Shown here: positions 1 to 7,483 of the stretch, piece after piece
How the letters are laid out: each line of letters begins with the position of its first letter
Position numbering within the stretch: position 1 is the stretch's first letter
NCBI GenBank assembly: GCA_964512385.1
Contig: CAZEHZ010000082.1
Span: 1 to 10,134 of the forward strand
Origin: CALXXL01 sp964512385
GTDB taxonomy: Bacteria > Verrucomicrobiota > Lentisphaeria > Victivallales > Victivallaceae
Direction of reading: 5' to 3'
Length of the DNA: 10,134 nucleotides
Notes under the pieces: model-generated
The model's database searches: none
Told to the model about the DNA's origin: nothing
Seen by the model: only the letters and a program-made list of their open reading frames with translations
Made by a program: the position numbers and the translations under genes

Positions 1-52
1 ATAATTTTTTTCATCTATTTTATAAATTGAACAGGAAAAATCAGAAAAAGAT

Positions 53-80
53 TTGACATTCACCTATAAGATGCTATTTT
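53..80 (+). promoter_or_regulatory. Predicted sigma70-type promoter for the 40-aa protein gene
   Basis: A perfect -35 box TTGACA (53-58) lies 16 bases before an extended -10 element, TGC followed by TATTTT (72-80). Transcription would begin around 87, giving a leader of about 65 bases before the ATG at 152. The better-looking TATAAT at 81-86 is 22 bases from the -35 box, which is too far for normal sigma70 spacing. The sequence upstream (1-52) is very A/T-rich, as in many strong promoters. Assigned by eye only. Confidence 0.6.
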
Positions 81-94
81 TATAATAGTGATAA

Positions 95-138
95 ACGCCA
101 GAAGCGATTGTCGCACCAGGCGTATGTGGTTTTAACCA
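95..138 (+). promoter_or_regulatory. Structured 5' leader ending at the Shine-Dalgarno of the 40-aa gene
   Basis: ACGCC (95-99) can pair with GGCGT (119-123), enclosing a second small stem GCGA/TCGC (104-107 with 111-114). Immediately downstream TGGTTTTAACCA (127-138) is a perfect palindrome that stops one base before the AAGGAGG ribosome binding site (139-145 region). These nested stems in a short leader could modulate translation of the small protein or stabilise its mRNA. The stems are short, and I do not recognise a known riboswitch or thermometer class. Confidence 0.3.
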
Positions 139-151
139 AGGAGGCTTTATT

Positions 152-274
152 ATGAGCAAGGACCATAACGTTAAAAAAGATGAAAAAAAGCAACCCACGA
201 TGACGCTTAAAGAACGTCGTGCCGCTAAAAAAGCTAAGCACGATGCTCATAACAGCACAGCGCCAACCGCATAA
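152..274 (+). CDS. Small, highly basic 40-residue protein of unknown function
   Basis: The reading frame runs from ATG 152 to TAA 272-274 and encodes 40 residues beginning MSKDHNVKKD. It is supported by an excellent Shine-Dalgarno, AAGGAG, 8 bases before the ATG, a sigma70-type promoter upstream, and an intrinsic terminator that starts 15 bases after the stop. The protein is rich in Lys/Arg and Ala, with a central TLKERRAAKKAKH stretch likely to form a basic amphipathic helix. It has no Cys, no aromatic residues, no signal peptide and no membrane segment, so a cytosolic, perhaps nucleic-acid- or ribosome-associated role is conceivable. Short Lys-rich proteins of this style occur in many anaerobes, but I cannot name a family. 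The complete transcription unit around it makes it more credible than a chance frame of this size. Confidence 0.7.
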   Translation: MSKDHNVKKDEKKQPTMTLKERRAAKKAKHDAHNSTAPTA

Positions 275-288
275 TAGTTGCTTAGACT

Positions 289-330
289 AAACCGCCGGGG
301 CTGAAAAGTTACGGCGGTTTTGTGTTTTTT
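289..330 (+). terminator. Rho-independent terminator after the 40-aa gene
   Basis: AAACCGCCG (289-297) pairs perfectly with CGGCGGTTT (312-320) across a 14-base loop, followed by TGTGTTTTTT (321-330). The G/C-rich stem with a T-tract is a classical intrinsic terminator and closes the small transcription unit that starts near 87. Confidence 0.85.
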
Positions 331-379
331 ATGATGTGCCGGCAGGGGGAAATTACGGCGGTTTTGTGTTTTTTATGAT
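309..379 (+). repeat. Direct repeat of the terminator 3' arm (27 bp, offset 44 bp)
   Basis: Bases 309-335 and 353-379 are identical over 27 positions (TTACGGCGGTTTTGTG, then a T-run and ATGAT). The copies contain the descending arm and T-tract of the upstream terminator. The bases before each copy (292-308 and 336-352) are only loosely alike. In the second copy only a short GCCG/CGGC pairing (338-341 with 356-359) remains, so it looks like a tandem duplication of the terminator whose ascending arm has decayed. Confidence 0.8.
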
Positions 380-397
380 ACTTATGTTGCATGATTC

Positions 398-427
398 TTT
401 GCATATTTATTCAGTCTGTAATATATT
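398..427 (+). promoter_or_regulatory. Possible promoter of the alpha-galactosidase gene
   Basis: TTTGCA (398-403) lies 18 bases before TATATT (422-427) in an A/T-rich stretch, 44 bases before the GH36 start codon. The preceding terminator means the GH36 gene needs its own promoter in this interval. The match is moderate and other pairings are possible, for example TAATAT at 419-424. No clear operator palindrome was seen. Confidence 0.35.
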
Positions 428-470
428 TCAGATATTAAACGAAACCAACTGAAAAAGGGCTTTATACACT

Positions 471-3023
471 ATGAATCGGCACGAAACTTCTCCGGATTTT
501 TGGACTTTGGCCAACCTTAATCCTAATTTTTTACGCCAATGCTTCGCCGCTCCTAAATTTAACGCCGCCATTTCCGGCAAACCGTTACAGGTAAATTCGG
601 TAACTTATGCCGAAGGACTTGGGATGCAGGCTCCGGCTTATTTCTTTTTAAATCTGCATAAATCCGCACGGCAAATTACCGGAAAAGTCGGGATAGATGA
701 CGCTTCACCGCACGGCAGCGGCTCTTTTCGCTTAAGCGGCTTTAAAAACGGCCATCCGGTGGTTTTGTTTGACTCGCAGGTTATATATTACGGCGAAGCC
801 GCCAAAGCGTTTTCCGCCGATTTAACTGATATCGAATTTTTAAGTTTTGATTTTCATGACAATAACTCCAGCTCTCCGGCCCATGTTGACTTGCTGGAGG
901 TAAAAATCAGCTATGAAAATCAAGCCCCGGAAACCGTACCGGCCAATGTGCAACTGGCCACTAAACACGCCAACTGGTTTATCGGCGCCCGTCCCGGCAA
1001 GCCGCTTACTCAACTGGGGTTCGGTCAGCTCTCATTTCCGGGGGCGGACGATGTGGCATTGGTTACTTATCCGCATCGGGCTTCGGCCAATTTTGCCGTA
1101 GACGAAACGTTACGCATTATTCAGCCCGACGGTTCGCATAGCGTGGCTTTAACCTTTAAGGATTTGGATATTGTTTTCGACTCCGCCAATATTTGCCGTT
1201 ATATTTTCCATCTGGCGGACCCGGTGTACCCGATAACGGTGGACTGGGTGGTAAAGACATATATTAATGAAGATATGTTTGTGGCGCATTTAGAGATTAC
1301 CAATTCGTCGGCGCAACCATTTACATTATTGAATCGGGATTCGGCGTTTATCGCCCTGCCCGCCGATTCGCCGGCCTGGGTAAGCAGTTTTTCCGGCGGC
1401 TGGGGTGATGAACTGGCCAATTTGCATGAAGAGTTACTTCCGCACGGTATTCTGCGGCATCAGAATCGCGGTGCCGTACGCAATCCGTGGCCGGACTGGC
1501 CGGGAACGATTGTCTCCTTTAACCATCCGGCCAAAGAGAATGAAGGCGAAGCGTTTGCGGCGGCATTAGCCTGGACCGGTTCGTGGCAACATAAATTCAC
1601 TCGCTTAAGCGGTGGCCGCCTGATGCCGGAAAAGTTATATTTTTCCGCCGGAGCCTTGGAAGAACCGATTCAAGTTGCCGCCAACTCCACTTATGCCACG
1701 CCGGAACTGCTGTTCACCTACACGCCGGACGGCGGCAAAGGTCAGCTCTCCCGTAATTTTCACCATTATGCCTGGCTGGGCGGCATCTATAACGGTCAGT
1801 CCGAACGCCGGGTAATGTTGAATAGCTGGGAAGGCGTTTACATGAAGTTTGATGAAGCAAAAATCATCAGCATGATGGACGGCGCCGCCGATTTAGGCGT
1901 AGAAATGTATGTGCTGGATGACGGCTGGTTCGGCAACGGTAAATTCCAGCGTAATGACGACTTTGCCGGACTGGGCGACTGGCAGATCAACTCCGCCAAA
2001 CTCCCCGGCGGCTTAGCCGGATTAATCGCCGCCGCCGAAAAACGCGGCATGGAATTCGGTTTATGGGTAGAACCGGAGATGGTGAACCCGAACAGCAAAC
2101 TGTTTGAACAGCACCCGGACTGGGCGATGCAAACGCCGAACCGTACCCGCTTGCAAGCCCGTAATCAATATCTTTTGGACTTAAGCAACCCGGCGGTGGA
2201 AGAATTTGTCTATAAATCCGTGGCCGATATTTTAAGCGAATATCCAAAAATTCATTATATAAAATGGGACTTCAATTGTTCCGCCTATAATTTGGGCAGT
2301 GCTCAACTTGGCAATAATCAGGGAGCATTGTCAGAGTTGCAAAATCAGGCCTATTACCGTATTATGGCCAGACTGCGCCACAACTTTCCGCTTGTAACCT
2401 TTCAATTATGCAGTTCCGGCGGCGGTCGAGTGGAGTTTGGGGCGATGAAATATCACGAAGAATTTTGGGCCAGCGATGAGACCAACGGCATTTTACGTAT
2501 TCCAATCCAATGGGGTTACAGCCACTTTTTCCCCGCCAACGCCATTGCCTCGCATATCGGGCGTTACGGCGAAGGCGATTTTAAGTTGCGTGCCGATGTC
2601 GCAATGACGGCTCGTTTAGGGGTGGAATTATCGCCGGACGCCGTTACTGAAGAAAATCGTGCCACTATCCGGCAGGCGATTAAGGTATATAAAGAGTTGC
2701 GCCCGCTGCTGCACTCGGCCAACCTCTACCGCGGGCGTTCGCCGCACGAATCGCCGCTTACCGAATTAACTTTTGTAACGCCGGATAAATCCGCGGCGGT
2801 GCTGTTTGCCTTTAAACGCAATTCCGCCGCCAAACGTGAAAATATTGTACTCTCCGGCCTGGATTCAAACCGTCGATATCTGATTACTGAAGTAAATCCG
2901 GATAATGAACCCCGTTTAATGTCCGGCACTTACAGCGGTAAAGAGTTAATGAGTATTGGTATTCCAATCTTATTCCCCGCCCGTCCGTCCAGTGCGGTGG
3001 CTAAGTTGACCATGATCAAGTAG
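471..3023 (+). CDS. GH36 alpha-galactosidase with N-terminal NPCBM module
   Basis: An 850-residue glycoside hydrolase predicted to release terminal alpha-linked galactose with retention of configuration, from melibiose/raffinose-type oligosaccharides or glycans. Residues about 39-148 resemble the NPCBM carbohydrate-binding module (YAEGLGMQAP, VGIDD, FDSQVIY). About 155-420 is the GH36 N-terminal beta-sandwich, 425-770 the (beta/alpha)8 barrel, and the remainder a C-terminal beta domain. Barrel motifs are LDDGWFG (482-488), WVEPEM (532-537), the nucleophile Asp600 in KWDF, CSSGGGR (647-653), and the presumed acid/base Asp669 in ASDETNG. The usual SDxTD reads SDETN here. Cys647 sits where GH36 galactosidases contact the sugar O2, favouring galactose over GalNAc. 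There is no signal peptide, and an in-frame TGA at 450-452 excludes an upstream extension, so the enzyme should be cytoplasmic and act on imported sugars. The ribosome binding site (AAAGGG, 11 bases away) is weak. Monocistronic; alpha-N-acetylgalactosaminidase is the main alternative. Confidence 0.93.
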   Translation: MNRHETSPDFWTLANLNPNFLRQCFAAPKFNAAISGKPLQVNSVTYAEGLGMQAPAYFFLNLHKSARQITGKVGIDDASPHGSGSFRLSGFKNGHPVVLFDSQVIYYGEAAKAFSADLTDIEFLSFDFHDNNSSSPAHVDLLEVKISYENQAPETVPANVQLATKHANWFIGARPGKPLTQLGFGQLSFPGADDVALVTYPHRASANFAVDETLRIIQPDGSHSVALTFKDLDIVFDSANICRYIFHLADPVYPITVDWVVKTYINEDMFVAHLEITNSSAQPFTLLNRDSAFIALPADSPAWVSSFSGGWGDELANLHEELLPHGILRHQNRGAVRNPWPDWPGTIVSFNHPAKENEGEAFAAALAWTGSWQHKFTRLSGGRLMPEKLYFSAGALEEPIQVAANSTYATPELLFTYTPDGGKGQLSRNFHHYAWLGGIYNGQSERRVMLNSWEGVYMKFDEAKIISMMDGAADLGVEMYVLDDGWFGNGKFQRNDDFAGLGDWQINSAKLPGGLAGLIAAAEKRGMEFGLWVEPEMVNPNSKLFEQHPDWAMQTPNRTRLQARNQYLLDLSNPAVEEFVYKSVADILSEYPKIHYIKWDFNCSAYNLGSAQLGNNQGALSELQNQAYYRIMARLRHNFPLVTFQLCSSGGGRVEFGAMKYHEEFWASDETNGILRIPIQWGYSHFFPANAIASHIGRYGEGDFKLRADVAMTARLGVELSPDAVTEENRATIRQAIKVYKELRPLLHSANLYRGRSPHESPLTELTFVTPDKSAAVLFAFKRNSAAKRENIVLSGLDSNRRYLITEVNPDNEPRLMSGTYSGKELMSIGIPILFPARPSSAVAKLTMIK

Positions 3024-3051
3024 TTGCCTTAAAGCAAAACATAAATCGTAG

Positions 3052-3108
3052 ATAAGCAAAAGGCATTGTATCGTTAGTTAGTCGATACAATGCCGATTTT
3101 ATGCTTAT
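3052..3108. terminator. Bidirectional terminator between convergent units
   Basis: A perfect 12-bp inverted repeat (GGCATTGTATCG 3062-3073, CGATACAATGCC 3083-3094) encloses a 9-base loop. It is flanked by AAAA on the left (3058-3061) and GATTTTAT on the right, then by an outer ATAAGC/GCTTAT pair (3052-3057 with 3103-3108). It lies 38 bases after the GH36 stop and 20 bases after the chelatase stop on the other strand. The T-runs on both sides are only four bases, but the symmetry and position suit termination of both transcripts. Confidence 0.8.
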
Positions 3109-3114
3109 TGCCGT

Positions 3115-6100
3115 TTAAACTCTTGTCCGGCGGCGACTGCCGATCACCATAATAGTTATGCCGCTCAAGATCAGTCCGGCTACAATCAGCAAGGCCTTTC
3201 CCGGATCGCCGTCATCGGTGGTATCCGAATTCAAACGCTCCTCTTTTAAAGTCTGCCCGCTGACCTCCTCCGCCTGTTTTTGGCGTGCCAACGATTTTTC
3301 AATTTGCTGTTCATAAAATTTCTGTAATTCCGGGTTCGCCAAATTCTGTTTAATCATTTCCCGCAATTTCATATTGTCCACCGGCGGCAAATCAAACTTT
3401 TTCATCAATTCGGTATGAGTTTGCGCAATTTTCTGAATCGTTTCCGCATCCGCCGGCCAGTAACCTTTTCGTACCGACTCCAACATAATCGCCGTCATCT
3501 CCTGCAATGCGGCCGGATTATTTTCTTCAAAATATTCCGGCAGTTTTAAGTCAAGTTTATCATCCACATAAACCTCCTTATACTCCTGCCATAAATGATC
3601 TTCCAGCATATCCGGCTTCATCACCTCCCAGCCGAAAGTATTCTGAAAAACCTCCACAAAACTCCCGGTGGCGGCGGCGCCCTCCTGCATCATTTCGGTA
3701 ATATATTTCGGATTTAAAACCGTACTGCGAGCCTCTACCATGGCGGCTTCTCCGGCGGCCTGAATTTTGGCCTGCCCCGGAGTACGCAAATCATTAAAAT
3801 AGGCTTCCGGGTCTTTGCCGGTAACGTGCCGGGCGGCCATACTCAACCCGCCGGTGAACTCATAAACATGGTCCAGCGACAACGGCCCCCAACTGTTTGA
3901 TGACCGTGACTGCACCACGGTATCGGTATTCTGCATAGCGGCCTTAAACACGCCGTCCACATGTTCGCCCCAGTGGTCTTCGGTGTATAATGCACTCATA
4001 TTGTTCAAATATATTTCGGCAATCTCGCCGACATCGTCCCAAGAACCGCTTTTTTGCGTCATGCCGGTAATGCCGGTACCAAAGTTGCCGTTTACGCCGC
4101 CGAACAGTCTGGCATTGCTTAACGACTTAGCCTGTTCAACGGACATTCCGTTGGCAATTAAAGCTTTAACAATTTCTAACGAACCTTCACGCACATAATT
4201 GCCAAACTCTCCGTCCGGGTCGGTAGCGGCCAGTTGAACCGCTTTATCAATCAACCGCATCCGGCTGGTGGCCGCCCCCCGGAACTGCCCGGAGGTTTGC
4301 ACCAGCACATCGATTCTGGGGCGTTTAAGTTCGGCCAACGGAATCAGACGAACATCCTGCACCCGGCCACGGGAGTCCCAAACCGGTTCCACGCCGAGCA
4401 GATAAAAAATTTCGCCGATATTGGTACCTTGAGTCCGGATAAATTCGCCGCCCCATAATGAGAAGCCGACTTTTTTCGGATAATCTCCGGTAGACTTCAG
4501 TTTCTCCGCTATCAATGCTTCCGCCAACTGTTTACCCACGGCAAAACTCTCTTTAGTCGGCGTGCGTTCCGGGTCTATGCCATACAAATTTTTACCGGTT
4601 GGAACCGTGGCCGGATTCAATATCGGATCGCCGCCCGGCGACGGATAAAGATAACCGCCGGAAAAGGCATTTAGAATAGCGTTCATTTCCGCCTCGGTCG
4701 AATCCAGCAAATCCTGTCTGGCCTGAAAGGTGATCTCTTCCGCCGACAGCACCGGCTTAGCGGGCAAAACCTTTTTTGCCGGGCGGTTATTCATGGCGCC
4801 CATTTGCTGCATGGCGACGGCCATTTCCGGCGGAATATCCCGGCCGTCCGGCAGTTTTCCGAAACTCATCATCTTTTGCATTTCATCTGCCGATGCCGTC
4901 ATACCATGATTAGCCGGCATTGCCGGGGGCGCCGACGGTTTATATTTTTGCGGATTGCTTAAGGCTTCGGCGGCTCGTGCTTTGGCCGGATTAAGATAAT
5001 GTTCGGTAAAAAGCGCCAAATTACGCCGCTCGTCATCGGTAACTTTTCCGGCGGTTAAATCCGCATTAAATAAATTCTCCGCAATCGTATCCATAGTCAT
5101 CAACACGGCGGTTTCATCGGCCTCGGCGGAGGTATAAGGCCGCCCCAGCACATACATACCCCGATTAACCTTGGCGTTCTGAATTTCATGAATAAAATTA
5201 TGCAACCGGAAAAAATCATCTTCCGTAATCACGCCGGAAGCAAACGAAGCCGACAATTTTAAATCTTTATGATAATTCTCCTGCACGGCCAACTCCACAA
5301 TGCTTTTGCCGTATTCGGCTTTCAGCATGGCGTTTTCGGCAGTCTCATAATTCTCCATTTTTTCATGCAGTTGGCTGATTACGCCATAGCCGCCGGACTG
5401 CATAAACGGCGGCGTAAGATGGCTGACCATAGTGGCATAACTGCGGCGTTTGGCAATCTGCGCCTCGCCCACATTGTTGATAATGTATAAGTAATAATGC
5501 GGCATTTCGCCCACCAGAATATCCGGCCAGTCATAATCAGACAACGCCACCTGCTTCCACGGCGTAAACTCCAAACTCCCGTGCGTGCCGAAGTGCATCA
5601 TGGCATCGGCCTTAAACCCGTGCCGGATATAAAGATAGGTGGCAATATAGGTATGCGGCGGCGCCATCTTCACCCCGTGAATCAACTTGTTTTCATCCTC
5701 GCCCTCGCCCGGCAGCGACTGCGGCATAAAAATGATATTGCCAAATTGAATTTGCCCGATTGCCATATTACCTTCGCTGGTGCGATAGTCTTTCCCCGGA
5801 AATTCGCCATAACGGTCAACCACTGAACGGTATAAATCGGCCGGCATACTTTTTTTCACCCAGCCGTCAAACTCGTCCGGCCGGATTTCCACGGTACTTT
5901 TAGATAGTTTTTCATTTAACGCCTCCACATCGTCGGGTAACTCACCGGTAGTATAACCGGCGGACTGCAAACGCTTCAATAAATTAAAAATTGATTCCGA
6001 CACCCCTAATCCGGCAGTAGCGGCTTCGGCTCCGATAGAACCGTAATAGATAATGGCGATTTTTTTATCGGCATTGGGGATACGTTTTAAATCGGTGGTT

Positions 6101-7140
6101 TTCTTAACTAACTCCGCAAAACGTTCCAACCGCTCCGGAATCATCCGAAACGCTAAAAGACCGCGTTCGTTGCGGAATAATGCCGACAAGACAAACGGCA
6201 CCGTGCCGCCGTCCAATTCCGGCATGGTGATGCTTTGGCTTAACATGCCGCCGTTCATGCCCTGCTGGTCATGCAGATATTCCTCATACTCCTGACTCAC
6301 TTTTATCGGGCAGAGCAACGGAATATTCTGCGTTTTCAAAAACTCCAGCGTGGCATCCGGGTTTTGCATCGAGAGTCGCCCATGCGGTTGATAAATAATT
6401 AAATCCGGCTTAATTTGCGCCAGCAACCCTACGCCGCTGCCCATGCCGTTTACGCCGACCACATTTAAATTGCGTTTTTCCAATGCCGTAATCAATTCGG
6501 CCAATGCACCGCCGCCGTTGCCGGAAAACAGCGCCACCGTAGCCCCGTCCGGGTTAAAGAAAGTTGATTTTTGATACCATGAACTGTATTCGCCATAAGT
6601 TTCAAACTGCGCATCGTCGGCGGCATGGAAAAAGGCATAATGCGGCACTTTTACCGGAGCTTCCGGCTTGGGGGCAAAAATTCGCTTGCCATCCACCTGA
6701 TAGCGGATATAATCCAGCATATAACGGAAATTGTCCTTACCGCCTTGATTCAGATATGCCTTTATCTGTTCGGCCTCCGCTGCGGTTAAAGAATTTAACG
6801 CCGTTTCAGATTTAGTAGCGGCGGTGGTATATACCGGAATCGTCAAATTATCCAGAATCTCCTGTTGTCCGGCAGAAAAATTCAATCCCATGCCAAAGAA
6901 AATTATCATATCATAATCTTCCAGTTCCGGCCCGGTTTGGTCGGTCCAGGTAATGGAGCTGACCTGAATCGAATCATTTATTTTTTGATCCAACAGTGGC
7001 GCCAACATATATTCCGGATAATTTACAAACGCAATTTTAGTATCTGCCGCATAGACATTATACAGCAATACGGCGATGGCCGCCACAACCGTTACGCCAA
7101 CGGCTATACATAGTTTTTTAAACCAATTTTGCTTCAACAT
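3115..7140 (-). CDS. cobN/hmuS-like: Membrane-anchored CobN/HmuS-type tetrapyrrole (de)chelatase large subunit
   Basis: A 1341-residue CobN/BchH-superfamily protein. Family motifs include HFGTHGSLEF (516-525), NNVGEAQIAKRR, LWGGEFIRTQGTNIGE, RPRIDV (940-945), TSGQFRGA, LFGGVNGNFGTGI and LDHVYEFTGG. Residues about 9-30 form an N-terminal signal anchor after MLKQNWFKK. Residues about 1312-1333 form a C-terminal helix followed by RRRTRV. With both basic tails in the cytoplasm, the body should be periplasmic, unlike soluble cytoplasmic CobN of B12 synthesis. Residues 35-130 resemble the family's N-terminal Rossmann-like domain. A Met/Pro/Ala-rich insert lies at about 741-785. It is the last gene of the operon, starting one base after the DUF2149 stop. 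ATG 7140 is preferred over ATG 7167, because the AAGGAG at 7153-7158 lies inside the longer frame. No CobS/CobT partner is present, and the ExbB/DUF2149 neighbours match the Bacteroidota hmu set, so haem metal removal is the best guess. The family is certain; substrate and direction are inferred. Confidence 0.92.
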   Translation of the reverse strand: MLKQNWFKKLCIAVGVTVVAAIAVLLYNVYAADTKIAFVNYPEYMLAPLLDQKINDSIQVSSITWTDQTGPELEDYDMIIFFGMGLNFSAGQQEILDNLTIPVYTTAATKSETALNSLTAAEAEQIKAYLNQGGKDNFRYMLDYIRYQVDGKRIFAPKPEAPVKVPHYAFFHAADDAQFETYGEYSSWYQKSTFFNPDGATVALFSGNGGGALAELITALEKRNLNVVGVNGMGSGVGLLAQIKPDLIIYQPHGRLSMQNPDATLEFLKTQNIPLLCPIKVSQEYEEYLHDQQGMNGGMLSQSITMPELDGGTVPFVLSALFRNERGLLAFRMIPERLERFAELVKKTTDLKRIPNADKKIAIIYYGSIGAEAATAGLGVSESIFNLLKRLQSAGYTTGELPDDVEALNEKLSKSTVEIRPDEFDGWVKKSMPADLYRSVVDRYGEFPGKDYRTSEGNMAIGQIQFGNIIFMPQSLPGEGEDENKLIHGVKMAPPHTYIATYLYIRHGFKADAMMHFGTHGSLEFTPWKQVALSDYDWPDILVGEMPHYYLYIINNVGEAQIAKRRSYATMVSHLTPPFMQSGGYGVISQLHEKMENYETAENAMLKAEYGKSIVELAVQENYHKDLKLSASFASGVITEDDFFRLHNFIHEIQNAKVNRGMYVLGRPYTSAEADETAVLMTMDTIAENLFNADLTAGKVTDDERRNLALFTEHYLNPAKARAAEALSNPQKYKPSAPPAMPANHGMTASADEMQKMMSFGKLPDGRDIPPEMAVAMQQMGAMNNRPAKKVLPAKPVLSAEEITFQARQDLLDSTEAEMNAILNAFSGGYLYPSPGGDPILNPATVPTGKNLYGIDPERTPTKESFAVGKQLAEALIAEKLKSTGDYPKKVGFSLWGGEFIRTQGTNIGEIFYLLGVEPVWDSRGRVQDVRLIPLAELKRPRIDVLVQTSGQFRGAATSRMRLIDKAVQLAATDPDGEFGNYVREGSLEIVKALIANGMSVEQAKSLSNARLFGGVNGNFGTGITGMTQKSGSWDDVGEIAEIYLNNMSALYTEDHWGEHVDGVFKAAMQNTDTVVQSRSSNSWGPLSLDHVYEFTGGLSMAARHVTGKDPEAYFNDLRTPGQAKIQAAGEAAMVEARSTVLNPKYITEMMQEGAAATGSFVEVFQNTFGWEVMKPDMLEDHLWQEYKEVYVDDKLDLKLPEYFEENNPAALQEMTAIMLESVRKGYWPADAETIQKIAQTHTELMKKFDLPPVDNMKLREMIKQNLANPELQKFYEQQIEKSLARQKQAEEVSGQTLKEERLNSDTTDDGDPGKALLIVAGLILSGITIMVIGSRRRTRV

Positions 7141-7141
7141 T

Positions 7142-7483
7142 TTATTTTTGCTCTCCTTCCGGCACATAAATTATCTCGCCATTTTCCAGCTGATAAGCAA
7201 TCCCCACCCGCACACCTTTGCCGGAGCCGGAGGTTTGTTCAGATTTATACCGGGTTATTTTATTATCTTTTTTAACTACAATTTCCATTTCCGGCGTACC
7301 GGCATTTTTCACAAAAGTTACATCATCGGCCGTTAAAAATTCGGTGGTTCGGCTTTGAATCGCAAACGCCACCATTAACGCCACCGCAAACACCATGGCG
7401 GCATCAAACAAATTTACTAAACTTGCCATTGGATCGCAATCATCCTGATCGCTTAACGAGTTATAACGCAGTCGCCTGTTCAT
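7142..7483 (-). CDS. DUF2149 protein, HmuV-like, probable ExbD-type channel partner
   Basis: A 113-residue protein with a short charged N-terminus (MNRRLRYNSLSDQDD), one transmembrane helix at about 22-42 (SLVNLFDAAMVFAVALMVAF), and a periplasmic domain of about 70 residues with beta-strand character. The DPMASLVNLFDAAM start is the hallmark of DUF2149, a family found beside ExbB-like and CobN-like genes. Asp27 near the start of the helix sits as the proton-carrying Asp does in ExbD/TolR (LIDVMLVLLIIF pattern), so I infer it is the ExbD equivalent of this complex. Its ATG overlaps the upstream ExbB-like stop as TAATG (7485-7481), with GGGAG just upstream, and its stop is one base from the chelatase ATG. 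Translational coupling and a shared complex are therefore likely. Confidence 0.85.
   Translation of the reverse strand: MNRRLRYNSLSDQDDCDPMASLVNLFDAAMVFAVALMVAFAIQSRTTEFLTADDVTFVKNAGTPEMEIVVKKDNKITRYKSEQTSGSGKGVRVGIAYQLENGEIIYVPEGEQK
7151..7158 (-). promoter_or_regulatory. Shine-Dalgarno deciding the chelatase start
   Basis: On the minus strand AAGGAGAG occupies 7158-7151, 10-12 bases before ATG 7140. This lies within the nine-codon extension that would be translated from ATG 7167. The signal therefore favours the shorter protein, whose N-terminus is a clean signal anchor. The site falls inside the end of the DUF2149 gene, which fits coupled translation. Confidence 0.65.

Noticed and set aside
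81..86. TATAAT as the -10 of the first promoter
   Set aside because: It is 22 bases from TTGACA, too far for sigma70. The extended TGCTATTTT at 72-80 has proper 16-base spacing.
5497..5826. 109-codon open frame on the + strand inside the chelatase gene
   Set aside because: It is antisense to highly conserved CobN motifs, has a composition typical of a reverse-strand shadow (His/Pro/Arg-rich), and lacks a ribosome binding site or recognisable domain.
3115..7140. Cobaltochelatase of aerobic B12 biosynthesis
   Set aside because: No cobS/cobT or other cob genes are present, both termini are membrane anchors, and the ExbB/DUF2149 neighbours fit the hmu-type set. The CobN name describes the fold only.
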